Shown piece by piece: positions 1-8,698 of a stretch of DNA of 64,000 nucleotides; within the stretch, counting starts at the first letter, position 1, and each line of letters begins with the position of its first letter. This stretch comes from JAMXLO01 sp963818775 (lineage in GTDB: Bacteria > Pseudomonadota > Alphaproteobacteria > Acetobacterales > Acetobacteraceae). The notes under the pieces were generated by a model. It was given only the letters and a program-made list of their open reading frames with translations. It did no database searches and was not told the origin of the DNA. The DNA is taken from the NCBI GenBank assembly GCA_963818775.1, contig CAWFUF010000003.1, positions 1 through 64,000 on the forward strand. Direction: 5' to 3'. The translations under genes were made by a program, and so were the position numbers.

Positions 1-192
1 TCACCGCTCATCCTGACGGTGGCGCGCCGCCTGGGCATGGGCGTGGTTAGCGTCGCCCGACAGCTTGGCGCCATCGGCAATCTCTCGCAGCTTGTGGGAT
101 CGCTCCCGTGCGCGGGCGGCATCTTCCCGCAGGTCCTTCCCGTGCTTCATCAGGATACGGGACATCTCGTGAAGTTCCTTGGGCGTCGGCAT
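1..192 (-). CDS. Hypothetical small charged protein
   Basis: This is a 63-residue frame beginning MPTPKELHEM and ending at the TGA on the window edge. It is rich in Arg, Glu, Ala and His and looks helical. The frame is open upstream to position 249, but the start at 192 leaves 7 bases after the next small frame, as in an operon. No ribosome binding site is obvious and I do not recognise a family. Its reality is inferred from position and composition only. Confidence 0.4.
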   Translation of the reverse strand: MPTPKELHEMSRILMKHGKDLREDAARARERSHKLREIADGAKLSGDANHAHAQAARHRQDER

Positions 193-199
193 GACCGTA

Positions 200-400
200 T
201 CATTCTGCGAGTGGCACAGGCGGACTGGGCTGGGTTTTGATCCAATCAAGAATGGAGCACCACGACCAGCGGGAGTTGCGCATCCGCAGTAGCGTGTCGT
301 GCGCGATCTCCCTGGAGTTCAAATGCTGCATGACTACGAAGCGCGCTTGCTCTTCATCCTGATCGTTCGGCGGATGCAGGAAAGCGTTTGATATCCGCAC
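200..400 (-). CDS. Hypothetical small protein, GTG start
   Basis: This is a 66-residue frame starting with GTG, five bases after the stop of the better supported small gene at 406-564. The spacing suggests translational coupling. The middle is charged (DQDEEQARF) and the C-terminus is Pro-rich. I do not recognise a family. It could be a chance open frame, and only the tight spacing on both sides favours a gene. Confidence 0.35.
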   Translation of the reverse strand: MRISNAFLHPPNDQDEEQARFVVMQHLNSREIAHDTLLRMRNSRWSWCSILDWIKTQPSPPVPLAE

Positions 401-405
401 GATGT

Positions 406-564
406 TTACGGCTCCTTCTCCTCCCGCGCGCCAGACCGCGTCGCTAGAAGCTCATACTTACTGGCTATTTCCCGCATTGTTTGCTCGTCACGAGTGTCCC
501 GCATATCGTTCGCGATGGCTCGTGCATGTGCAGCCAACCGCAGCCAAGTGGCGGTGTTCTCCAT
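406..564 (-). CDS. Small alphaproteobacterial helical protein (52 aa)
   Basis: The protein has 52 residues, starts MENTATWLRL and ends at a TAA. A purine-rich ribosome binding site (AGGAAGGTGG) sits just upstream of the ATG. The pattern W-LR-AA-AR-IA--M-D---R--M-EIA--YE-LA matches a very common family of tiny single-helix proteins found in many copies in Rhizobiales and Acetobacteraceae. Their function is not known. It appears to head a short leftward run with the two following frames. Confidence 0.7.
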   Translation of the reverse strand: MENTATWLRLAAHARAIANDMRDTRDEQTMREIASKYELLATRSGAREEKEP

Positions 565-750
565 GGTTCCACCTTCCTATCGAGACCATGCGCTCGCGCC
601 GCCGTGAGGGCCAAGCCGATCCCGACGGGGTAACGGTATCGTGACGGCGGCGGTAAGAATTTGCTCAAATAGAGCGTATACCGGAACGGTAACGCTCGTG
701 CGGTTCCATACTGCAACTAGAGAGAAAGATGTCGAGAATAGCCAGGAGCG

Positions 751-1176
751 ATGAGTGATGACGAGCTTGCTACGTCGATCAAGGCTATTAGAACGCTGCG
801 CCGCGAAACGAACTTGGCGCTGGAGCGTTTACCCACACGCAATGCACAGCGGGTTCATGACCCGTTGCACGCCGAACGGAAGGCGACGAACCGCCTGCTG
901 ACCATGTTGGTGAGTTATGTCGAGGAGACCGGTGCAACGCTCCGCAGGATCGAAGAGAGGCCGATCGCATGGCCGCCCTTAGCCCGATCTAGCGGTCCGC
1001 CTTCAGGTGCTGCTGTTCTGGGCCTTCGTTGCCCTGGCCGGGTTGGTGATGCTCGCGCTGTATTTTGGATGTCGCTATTCTCGCGCGTATGTCTGCCGCA
1101 ATTTCACACCCGCCGACCGGTCCATGGCCCCACGGCCGACTTCGACGTTGAAGATGTCGATACTGGGACGCGATAG
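751..1176 (+). CDS. Hypothetical protein, probably frameshifted
   Basis: An AGGAG lies almost directly before the ATG. Residues 1 to about 73 look like a real protein: charged, helical, with an Arg/Glu pattern. The remaining residues are low in charge pattern and look like out-of-frame translation. In the next frame a hydrophobic segment (LLFWAFVALAGLVMLALYF) begins at about 1007. The original product may therefore have been a soluble coil followed by a membrane anchor, now broken near 965-1005. I do not recognise the family. Confidence 0.4.
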   Translation: MSDDELATSIKAIRTLRRETNLALERLPTRNAQRVHDPLHAERKATNRLLTMLVSYVEETGATLRRIEERPIAWPPLARSSGPPSGAAVLGLRCPGRVGDARAVFWMSLFSRVCLPQFHTRRPVHGPTADFDVEDVDTGTR

Positions 1177-1251
1177 TGCCTCGTTTGGTCCATCTCTACC
1201 ACACCCGAATACAGCTATCGGTTCCGGTCAGATACCAACGGACCCTTTCGG

Positions 1252-1428
1252 TCACTTCTTCTTCGCAGGTTCCCCGCTGCGTTCTTTTTCTACTCTTTCT
1301 GCCTCTTCGGCTTCGGCATGCTCTTGCTCGGCGCTGTACCAGTGGTCGTTATGAAAACCCTCCTGCTGGCCGCGCTCCTGCCAAATATGGTAAGCTCGTT
1401 CACGGATCAGATCGTCTTTGTCAGCCAT
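1252..1428 (-). CDS. DUF2934 family protein
   Basis: The protein has 58 residues, MADKDDLIRERAYHIWQE onward, with an AGGAG ribosome binding site 7 bases before the ATG. The N-terminal pattern IRERAY-IW---G---G---DHW--AE is the DUF2934 signature. The C-terminal third is a Glu/Lys-rich coil ending in KKK. DUF2934 proteins are short, usually plasmid- or stress-associated in Alphaproteobacteria, and have no known biochemical role. There is no operon partner. The family call is secure from the motif. Confidence 0.85.
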   Translation of the reverse strand: MADKDDLIRERAYHIWQERGQQEGFHNDHWYSAEQEHAEAEEAERVEKERSGEPAKKK

Positions 1429-2075
1429 CTCGTATACTCCTATTGAAATGCATGGATTGCAGCTATGTCCGTCAGATTCGCCGCTTCCTCTTACGGGCTA
1501 GCCAAGCGCCGGACCAGAATCGCGTGACTTGCTTTGTGATTTCTGCCCTTGCCTGCACGCGCGCACGGCCTGCCGCCACGTTGGCACTGCTGAGCCACAT
1601 GCGCTCATGAATGGATTCTTTTTTAGCCATGGACTCGCCACTGGCGCTCTCCCTGCTGAAATTTTCGAATGCAAGCGCTCTTCAGGCGCGAAAGGACTAA
1701 TTCAGACGGCTACAACTGGTGATGGCACAGGGGCAAAGCAAGTAGTTTATCGGTCATCGCCCGGTCGGCAATCGGACGATTGCGGTTACAGCAGATCGCG
1801 CCTCGGAGGCGGCACCGAAGCGCCCCTCGCTCGCCCCACGGCGTCATCTTATGTCGAGCAAGACAGACGACAGTACCGGTACTGCTGGTTCTGCTTTTGG
1901 CGTTCTAGAGGGCCAGCAGGGGATGGGTTTTCTGCATGGGGGTGAATTCGACCTCCAAGTGGAGTGGTCCCCTCCAGGGCGTGGAAACCCCTGGCTAGCG
2001 CCTCTCGCCTGGAGCAGCCCCCGGTGGTAGATACTCACCGTCGTCTGTGCCTTTGCTTGCCGCGTCGATGCGATA
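1429..2075. other. Region without a convincing gene
   Basis: Several open frames cross this stretch on both strands, but none has a plausible start, composition or recognisable motif. The only identifiable sequence is a short piece resembling the linker of the MucR gene (see 1845-1905). The stretch directly precedes the first adenylate cyclase gene and probably holds its promoter, which I cannot define. Confidence 0.5.
1845..1905 (-). pseudogene. Possible fragment of a MucR-type gene
   Basis: Read leftward, this piece encodes PKAEPAVPV followed by SSV. The same words occur in the linker before the zinc finger of the intact MucR gene at 5846-6295 (PKAEPAVPVRRSV). At DNA level 1874-1894 is identical to 6119-6139 on the plus strand. 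No finger or start is present here. It may be a relic of a second copy or a chance recombination scar. Confidence 0.35.
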
Positions 2076-2090
2076 GTGGGGCCGTTAACT

Positions 2091-3906
2091 ATGTCGGGGA
2101 GCAATGCATCAGACCTGATCGGACGTTCGCCAGATAGGCGAAAGCTGATCGCTGTGGTCTATGCGGATATGGTTGGCTACAGCCGTTTGATTGGGTTGGA
2201 CGACGCCGGAACTTTGCACAGACTGCGTACGCTCCGCAGGGAGGTCATCGACCCAGCGATAGAGGAGCATGGTGGGAGAGTCGTCCAGACCGGGGGCGAT
2301 TCGCTGCTGATTGTCTTCGACAGCATAGACGGAGCGGTGCGCTGTGCAATGAACGTGCAGCGACAGATGCCCAACTGTGATGGCGACCAGCCTCCCGACC
2401 GGGCCATCCGCTTCCGCGTCGGGATCAATATTGGCGACGCGATTGCCGATGGAACTGACCTTCACGGGGACGCAGTAAATGTAGTCGTTCGACTTCAGGC
2501 GGAATGCCCGCCAGGAGATATCTGCGTCTCCCGCTCGGTGCGAGATCATATACATGGGCGGCTCGGCTTGGAGTTCGAGGAGCTTGGGCCGCTCAGCCTG
2601 AAGAACATCGCGCGGCCTGTGGAGGCATTTGTGCTACGACCTGATGGAACGACTGTGCCAAAGTCCCTGGAGCGGTCTCTCCTGCATGGCACGGGCGAAG
2701 CCTTGCCGTTGCCGGACAAGCCATCAATCGCTGTGCTGGCCTTCAGCAACATGAGCGGCGACGCTGAGCAAGACTATATTTCTGACGGCATCGCCGACGA
2801 CATCATTACCGAACTGTCGCGTAGCCGGTCGCTGTTTGTCATCGCGCGCAACTCCAGCTTCACCTACAAGGGTCGCTCAGTTGACGTGAAGCTGATAGCC
2901 CGTGAACTCGGCGTGCGTTATGTGGTGGAAGGCAGTGTGCGCCGCAGCGGCAGCCGCATTCGGGTTAATGCGCAGCTTATCGACTCGGAGATTGGCAATC
3001 ATATCTGGGCTGAACGCTACGATCGCGATGTGAGTGATATCCTCGCGGTCCAGGATGAAATTGCCTCTGAGGTAATTACCGCTATTCTTCCTGCCATGAC
3101 GGATGCGGAGCAACGTCGTGCTTTACGCAAGCCAATAGAACATCTTGGGGCTTGGGAGGCGTATCAACGCGGCCTTTGGCACATGTCGCGGCCCAACCCG
3201 AGCGGATTCAGCCATGCACGTGATTTCTTCCAGCAAGCCCTAATGTTGGATGCGACGTTTGCGCCTCCAAATTATCGGCTCGCCTTCCTCCTAATCGCTG
3301 AAGCCTCGCTGTATCGGTACGCGGTCCATTCAAGACGCTGTTGCTTTAGCTGAACAACTGACGCAGCGGGCTGTAGAGCTTGACCCCTGTGACGCCGATG
3401 CTCAAGCGATGGCAGCAATCGTATCTATTTGGCGTGGAGAGTGGGATGGTGCCATGTCTCGGGCTGGGCAAGCGGTGCAGACTAATCCCAACTCAGTGGT
3501 TGCGCATCGTGCCCTCGGATCGTGTTTGATCAGCTTCGGACGATACTCGGAAGCACGGAACGAGTTTCTTACGTGCCTGCGTATCAATTCGCGGGACCCG
3601 ACGAATTGGGTAGACCGACGTTTACTAGGGATGGCGTTCTTCTATGAGCACGCGTATCAGTTGGCAGCCGACGCGCTGGAGCAAGCTAGCAGGATTGCAC
3701 CTAACTATCCCGAAGTCCAAATGAATCTGGCCGCAGCGCTCGGGCAGCTTGGCCAGATCGGTAAGGCCCAAGACGTCTTACGACGGGCCATGAACCTCAT
3801 ACCTCCCGCAGACCGCAATCAGGTGCCCACGATCGTGCCAAGGCGGTGCCCCGAAGACCTTGAGCTTTATCTTGAGGGCCTGCGCAAAGCGGGCTGGCAG
3901 GGCTGA
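2091..3906 (+). pseudogene. Class III adenylate cyclase-TolB-like-TPR protein, one frameshift
   Basis: The first frame runs to 3353 and contains a class III nucleotide cyclase domain (residues about 15-185) with both expected metal Asp motifs, ADMVGYS (Asp26) and GGDSLL (Asp70). It then has the LKNIARPVEAF segment and a TolB/FlgO-like domain (PSIAVLAFSNMSGD, VEGSVRR, IWAERYD). Near 3310-3330 the coding potential moves to the next frame, which continues with TPR repeats (RAVELDP, AVQTNPNS, ASRIAPNYPEV) to the TGA at 3906. Such proteins are usually about 600 residues, matching the sum of both pieces. A start at 2076 is also possible. It could be a real lesion or a sequencing error. The next gene is a decayed paralogue. 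Confidence 0.85.
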
Positions 3907-3911
3907 CCCTG

Positions 3912-5610
3912 ATGGTATCTGAGACCAACATACTGAACTCGACAGAAAAGCCGCAGGATAGGCGGAAGCTGGTCGCCGTCGTCTATGCCGACATGGTTGG
4001 CTACAGCCGTCTGATTGGATTGGACGACGCTGGAACGCTCGAACGGCTGCGTGAAGGTGCAGCAGCACGTTCCGAGCCATGATGGCAACCAGCCGCCTGA
4101 CTGCGCCATACGTTTTCGCATCGGGATAAACATTGGCGACGCGATTGCCGATGGGACTGATTTGCACGGTGACGCGGTAAATGTGGCAGCGAGACTTCAG
4201 CTGAGTGTCCGCCCGGTGGTATCTGCGTCACACGCGCGGTACGCGACCATGTGCAAGACCGGCTCAATCTAGCCTTTGAAGCTTTGAAGAGCTTGGGGCG
4301 CTCAATCTGAAGAATATTGCCCGACCGGTTGAGGCATTTGTGCTGAAGCCTGCGGAATTTGCCGCGCCCCCATCAGCCATCGAGCGTTCTATTACGCGCG
4401 ACGCGATCAAGTCTCCGCCGCTGCCGAAGAAGCCTTCAATCGTTGTTCTCGCATTTACTAACATGAGTGGCGACCCTGAACAGGAGTATTTCGCAGATGG
4501 AATTGTCGAGGAGATCATCACGGCCCTTTCTCGTATTCGATGGTTATTCGTAATCGCGCGCAATTCGAGCTTCACTTACAAGGGTAAAGCAATCGACATA
4601 AAGCAGGTCGGGAGGGAACTTGGCGTTAGATATATCTTGGAAGGGTCGGTTCGTAAGGGAGGTGGAAGAATCCGCATTACCGGGCAATTAATTGATAGCC
4701 TTACGGGCGCGCATCTTTGGGCCGATCGATTTGACGGTTCTATCGAAGACGTTTTCGAGCTTCAGGTCGAGGTAGCTATCGCCATCGCTGGGATTATTGA
4801 ACCAACATTGCAAGAGGCCGAGATTCGTCGATCGGTGGTTCGTCCGACTAGTGACTTGACCGCCTACGACTTGTATCTACGCGCCCTTGCCCTTTTCCGT
4901 TTTGATGTTCTGGATCAGAAGAGAATCATCACTCAGCTTGACCTACTCGGGCGCGCGATCGAACGCGACCCCCACTACGCCCCGGCTCTCGCATGTGCAG
5001 CCCTTTGTCACTTGATGCTTCACGGGGGTGGATGGAGTACGGACTTTAACAGGGAAAAAGGCGAGGGAGTTAACCTAGCGCGTCGCGCCCTTCAGGTCAC
5101 ACGTGATGACCCAAGTGTCCTCTCGTTGTCTGGCTACGTGCTCGCTTACTTTGGCGAGGACATCGAGGCGGCGATCAAATTGGGGACCATGCACTTGCAC
5201 TTAACCCGAGCTTCGCTGACGGCTGGCATTGGGGCGGCTGGCTTAGGCTATGGGCCGGACAATCTGAAGCTGCGATCAGCTACTTTGAGACCTCTCTACG
5301 GCTCAGTCCACACTTCAGAGCGATTAACTTCGTGGGGATTGGGGTAGGCTATTTTCTCACTCAACGCTTCGGGGAAGCGGTGGCGATGCTGCTGCGCTCA
5401 TTGCAGGAGCAGCCTAGCTGGCCTCCTTCATATAGATTTTTGGCGGCGAGCAACGCGCACATGGGGCGGTTGGACGACGCACAAGACATTGTAAAGCAAC
5501 TGCGAGCCATTTCACCCGTGATCGTGCCGGCTGCCACGCACTGGCGCAACCCGGAGCACCATAAGCTTTACCTCTCTGGCTTGCGGTTAGCTGCCGGCGA
5601 AGGGAATTGA
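3912..5610 (+). pseudogene. Second adenylate cyclase-TolB-like-TPR gene, heavily degraded
   Basis: It starts 5 bases after the previous gene and repeats its opening (RRKLVAVVYADMVGYSRLI). The cyclase domain is internally deleted: GTLERLR jumps directly to VQQHVPSHDGNQPPD, losing roughly 60 codons including the second metal Asp, with a frame change. A further base loss after RLQ near 4200 and a 5-base gain near 4282 (duplicated TTTGAAG) break the frame again. A long TolB-like frame follows (4340 on: PSIVVLAFTNMSGDPEQEY, ILEGSVRKGG). Another shift in a G-run near 5181 leads to the TPR frame (ALNPSFADGWHWGGW). Four lesions make this a pseudogene rather than a sequencing artefact. Confidence 0.88.
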
Positions 5611-5667
5611 GCCAGAAGCGCCTTTTCGTCGCGTGATGATTCAGCCTCGAATAGACCGCCAATGTAT

Positions 5668-5793
5668 TCAATGCTCGTATGTGTCTTGACCGCGCGCCGT
5701 GATTGCCATCTGACGATATTCGGCAGCGCGGCGGAGAAGCTCCTGTGAGGTGAGATCGGCCAGAGGGAGGTAGGGCCGCCTATTCGTGCTCAT
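5668..5793 (-). CDS. Small helical protein (41 aa)
   Basis: The 41-residue product begins MSTNRRPYLP and contains LLRRAAEYRQMAITAR. This resembles the N-terminal helix of the tiny AAEYR-MA family seen in many Alphaproteobacteria. GGAG lies 6 bases before the ATG, which favours this start over the longer open frame reaching 5868. It is shorter than usual for the family and may be C-terminally truncated. The function is unknown. Confidence 0.55.
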   Translation of the reverse strand: MSTNRRPYLPLADLTSQELLRRAAEYRQMAITARGQDTYEH

Positions 5794-5845
5794 CGCGGTC
5801 TCCACATCAGCACCTGAAAGGCTAGCGATATTCGTAAACAAAGGG

Positions 5846-6295
5846 TTAACGGGTCGCAGCTTTGGCACGCTTCCGGCTCATTCTCGGCGTCCTCTTCGGT
5901 GTTGCCGGACCCTTCCGGCCCAGCCCAAACTTCTTCGCCAACGAAGACCGGGTCTTTGCGTAGTCAGGTGCAACCAGCGGATACGAGCTTGGCAACTCCC
6001 AACGCTGGCGGTACTGCTCCGGTGTCCTCTTATGGTCCGTCATTAGATGTCGCCTCAGCACGGAAAAATGTTTGCCGCAATCGAGACACACGATGTGATT
6101 TGCCGACACTGACCTCCTTACCGGTACTGCTGGTTCTGCCTTCGGCGGTGCGGCAATCACCTGCTCGACGGTAGCAAGGGCGTCGAAGACCTTCTGGATC
6201 AACCCCGGTAGCTGATCTGCTGCAATGGCATTGTTGCTGACGTGGGCTGATACGATCTCAGTCGCCAGCCCGAGCAATTCGGGGCGCTCGGCCAT
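5846..6295 (-). CDS. mucR: MucR/Ros-type zinc-finger transcriptional regulator
   Basis: The 149-residue product starts MAERPELLGLATEIVSAHVSNN behind GGAGGAACCG, a strong ribosome binding site, so this ATG is preferred to the upstream one at 6334. MucR/Ros proteins are H-NS-like regulators with a single zinc finger. The finger is visible as CLDCGKHFSVLRRHLMTDH, followed by the conserved RTPEQYRQRW and LVAPDYA-TRS segment. The Lys/Arg-rich tail (KRTPRMSRKRAKAA) is typical. It stands alone. Known MucR homologues control exopolysaccharide, motility and cell-cycle genes; targets here cannot be inferred. Confidence 0.9.
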   Translation of the reverse strand: MAERPELLGLATEIVSAHVSNNAIAADQLPGLIQKVFDALATVEQVIAAPPKAEPAVPVRRSVSANHIVCLDCGKHFSVLRRHLMTDHKRTPEQYRQRWELPSSYPLVAPDYAKTRSSLAKKFGLGRKGPATPKRTPRMSRKRAKAATR

Positions 6296-6409
6296 CGGTT
6301 CCTCCGATACGTTACCATCGGAGTGTAGCGACAAGATGCTAATTCGGGCCAGTGTCAGGCGGTCGATGCTATGCTAATCATCCCATATCACGTCCACTGG
6401 GAGACGGGC

Positions 6410-6658
6410 ATGACCGATGCCAGACCCTTTACCGTCGTGTGCGTCGCGGATGATTCCCGCTCAACAGAACGGGTCGATCTTGTCGAAAATACCTTTGTGG
6501 CATTCGTCATGGCGGAGAATGTATCGGAGGCGATGGCGGCGGGACAGGTTCAGGCAGCCGAGAGTGGCTTAGGACCGAACGAGCCAATAGACTGGGCGCT
6601 GGTGTTTATGGTCGAACGGCATCACCGCAACGTCAACGATGACAAGGACAACTCATGA
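6410..6658 (+). CDS. Hypothetical protein (82 aa)
   Basis: The start at 6410 is preceded by GGGAGACGGG, which fits better than the upstream ATG at 6371. The sequence is MTDARPFTVVCVADDSRS, then AFVMAENVSEAMAAGQVQAA, with an acidic Asn/Asp-rich tail. The beta-alpha alternation suggests a small folded protein. I do not recognise a family. It is divergent from mucR and convergent with the secreted protein gene that follows. Confidence 0.55.
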   Translation: MTDARPFTVVCVADDSRSTERVDLVENTFVAFVMAENVSEAMAAGQVQAAESGLGPNEPIDWALVFMVERHHRNVNDDKDNS

Positions 6659-6688
6659 TCGGTTGCGGCCCGTTTGGGGCCGAGACTC

Positions 6689-7021
6689 TTACTCCTTGGA
6701 CTCGTGATAGCCTGCATTGACTGCAAGCCCCTTGCACATGTAGGCGCCGTGCGTGGTCTTCCCATAATATTTGGTGCCAGGGTCATGCAGTGCGTGAGAA
6801 CTCGTGTTGCCCCATACGACCTGATCGGTGCCGCAATGCGATTTGGCGTCGGCTTCAGTCTTGAATTGCTGCACGCTGCTCCGTGACGAGTGCGACGCTT
6901 TCGCGGGGGCGGTCTTTGCTGGCGGCTGTATCTGTGGAGGCGATGCTGTGCTTTGTGCCCAGCACGTCCCGAAGCTGGCGATCGAAGTCATCAGCACGCC
7001 CAGGGTCAGCACTTTCCGCAT
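6689..7021 (-). CDS. Small secreted protein with C-terminal YYGKT-type module
   Basis: The 110-residue product starts MRKVLTLGVLMTSIASFG and has a classical signal peptide ending near CWAQS. A Pro/Ala/Lys linker follows. Then comes a C-terminal module of about 55 residues: DAKSHCGTDQVVWGNTSS, then YYGKTTHGAYMCKGLAVNAGY. A related module ends the protein at 46029-46469. Similar short exported proteins are common in Acetobacteraceae and their role is unknown. The same reading frame is open upstream (7022-7219), so a longer form cannot be excluded. Confidence 0.7.
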   Translation of the reverse strand: MRKVLTLGVLMTSIASFGTCWAQSTASPPQIQPPAKTAPAKASHSSRSSVQQFKTEADAKSHCGTDQVVWGNTSSHALHDPGTKYYGKTTHGAYMCKGLAVNAGYHESKE

Positions 7022-7219
7022 GATTGGTCCCTCCATCAACTTGAGCCGCAATGATTCTAGATCGCGCGTGTGTCGGGCAACTCTGACTTCAGCTTCAGCA
7101 AGGTGCCGCTCGCACATCTCCAAAGGCGTTTCGTCCTCCGCCATTTTTACCCATTCGGCGGTTTCAGCGCCCGCTCTGTCGCCACAGGGGGCCGGGTCGA
7201 TCGCCACGTTAATCCTCAT
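7022..7219 (-). other. In-frame coiled-coil extension upstream of the secreted protein
   Basis: An ATG at 7219 lies inside the last codons of the receiver gene (ATGAGGATTAA overlap), so it could be translationally coupled. It opens 66 codons that run without a stop into the secreted protein. The segment MAEDETPLEMCERHLAEAE and following residues resembles a family of tiny coiled-coil proteins of Alphaproteobacteria. The likeliest reading is a separate small gene that has lost its stop and is now fused in frame. Confidence 0.4.
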
Positions 7220-7574
7220 ATTCGTCCAACATCCGGCCGACCGTCTCCAGCAGTTCGTCAGTGGATAGTGGCCTCGGTAGGAATTCGCCGAGGCCCTCGG
7301 TGTAGACCTGAACCTCTCGGAACGCAGCGAACAGAACCTTGATACCCGGTCGCTTGAGCCGCGCCATCCGCGCCAAGGCCGCGCCATTGGGCGTCCCTGA
7401 CGGAAACCGAACACGGGTGATCAGTAGCTCGATGTGCTTCGCATGCTCCAAGGCGTCGATGCCGGACATCGAATCCATGATCGCAATAGCGTCGTAGCCT
7501 GCTCCCCTGAGAGTTGCCAAGGTAGTTTCCGCAAATTCCGGCTCATCGTGGACAAGGACAATTTGGGCGGGCAT
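7209..7574 (-). CDS. Receiver-domain protein lacking the phosphoacceptor Asp
   Basis: This is a stand-alone receiver domain of 121 residues with start ATG at 7574. The opening IVLVHDEPEFAETTLATLRGAGYDA has the acidic pocket partly kept (DE). The strand that normally carries the phosphorylated Asp reads LLITRVRFP, with Arg at that place. The Lys-bearing end appears as EFLPRPLSTDELLETV. Such Arg-substituted receivers recur in Acetobacteraceae. They cannot be phosphorylated in the usual way, so a binding or decoy role is an inference. It overlaps the downstream reading frame. Confidence 0.8.
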   Translation of the reverse strand: MPAQIVLVHDEPEFAETTLATLRGAGYDAIAIMDSMSGIDALEHAKHIELLITRVRFPSGTPNGAALARMARLKRPGIKVLFAAFREVQVYTEGLGEFLPRPLSTDELLETVGRMLDEYED

Positions 7575-7903
7575 CACGTGAACTTTTCGGCGTGTCGTGC
7601 CAATTGCGGAAGCAGTCTATCGCGACACAACTCACGATTCCAACGATTCCGTGATTGTATCCTAGCGCAAAGAAAAGCCCCGGCGGTGGGGCAGGGGTGC
7701 TAGGTAGACATGTCGCTCCCGCCAAACGGTCGCCGATTGGCTCGGTTTCACCTTGTGTGGTCTCCGCCACATTGTCGCTAAGGGTGCCGCGATCGCTCGG
7801 TCCAAAATGATGATCAGGTTGAGACCGCAACATTCCCATTGCGCGAATCCGATCATGATGACCAGATCAAGGGCACACCAAGTCAAGCTCAACGAGGACA
7901 TCC
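7575..7903. other. Intergenic region before the HU gene
   Basis: The 330 bases between the divergent receiver and HU genes hold no convincing coding frame on either strand. Composition is less GC-rich than the neighbouring genes. It presumably contains both promoters, but I cannot point to -35/-10 boxes with confidence. Confidence 0.5.
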
Positions 7904-8245
7904 ATGGCACTTGCCAAGAAGGTCGCCAAGCCTGCAAAGAAGGCAGCCCCAGCCAAATCTGCCGTTCAGGCTACCATCACACTCAAGCACCTCGCCGCCG
8001 CGTTGGCCGACAGCCACGAGATCGCCAAGAAGCAGGCTGCGGCCGTGCTGGGCGATTTGGTGACGCTGACCACCCGCCATCTGAAGAGGGGCGACAAAAT
8101 CCGTCTGACCGGTCTCGGTATCCTCCAGGTGCGGAAGCGGGCTGCCAGGATGGGACGGAACCCCGCGACTGGCGAGGCGATCAAGATCAAGGCCAGCAAA
8201 AAGGTCGCATTTCGGCCTGCCAAGGAACTGAAGGAGGCGGTGTAG
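7904..8245 (+). CDS. HU/IHF-family DNA-binding protein with Lys/Ala-rich N-terminal tail
   Basis: The 113-residue product opens with MALAKKVAKPAKKAAPAKSA, a histone-like basic tail, and continues into an HU fold: LKHLAAALADSHEIAKKQAAAVL, GDKIRLTGLGILQVRKRAAR, the arm motif GRNPATGEAIKI, and a final helix. GAGGA precedes the ATG. HU proteins bend and compact DNA as dimers; the N-terminal extension exceeds the usual 90 residues. The gene is monocistronic. The family is certain; whether the tail matters for DNA binding is inference. Confidence 0.9.
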   Translation: MALAKKVAKPAKKAAPAKSAVQATITLKHLAAALADSHEIAKKQAAAVLGDLVTLTTRHLKRGDKIRLTGLGILQVRKRAARMGRNPATGEAIKIKASKKVAFRPAKELKEAV

Positions 8246-8649
8246 GCCAGGGCCTGCTGCTCTCTGGCGCGCGTCGAATTCCTTTGGAGGCAGATTGCCG
8301 ACAATCGCTTGGTCGGCGAAACGTTGTTGAAGAAACGCAGCCCCACCTGAAGAAACGGCTCGGATGACCTAACCCCTTGATAGGACGGATGGCCGAACGA
8401 GGATGGAGCCAGAAACTTCGGACTGGCAGTCCGCCGCGGCGGTCCTGGGGACAGCACGTGGCATGTGCGACATGAGGGACTCCTTATGCAGTGTGATTGA
8501 TCCCGCCGCACATAAGCCGAAAACTTGATAACAAAGGGTTCACGCGGGCGCGCGACTCCGCGTGAGAACTCGCCCCGAAGCGGGGGCTGCGCGTGGCTCC
8601 GCTGCGTGTCGAGATCAACAAACCTCGAGCGCGGCTGCCCGGGATCAAC
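8246..8649. other. Intergenic region after the HU gene
   Basis: About 400 bases without a supported gene. The segment near 8320-8460 looks neither coding nor hairpin-forming in an obvious way. The region ends in the GC-rich palindrome at 8650-8690. No terminator with a T-run is seen after the HU gene. Confidence 0.45.
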
Positions 8650-8690
8650 GGCCCCCTTCCCCCGCCGCCCTCTCGCGCAAGGGGAGGGTG
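8650..8690. repeat. GC-rich dispersed palindrome, copy 1
   Basis: A C-rich arm (CCCCCTTCCCCC) and a G-rich arm (AAGGGGAGGG) are separated by GCCGCCCTCTCGCGC. The same design occurs at 20085-20121 and, in shorter form, at 50046-50074. The G-rich arm lies just before the TTG start of the TauE gene and may serve as its ribosome binding site. Confidence 0.6.
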
Positions 8691-8698
8691 CGTAGTCG

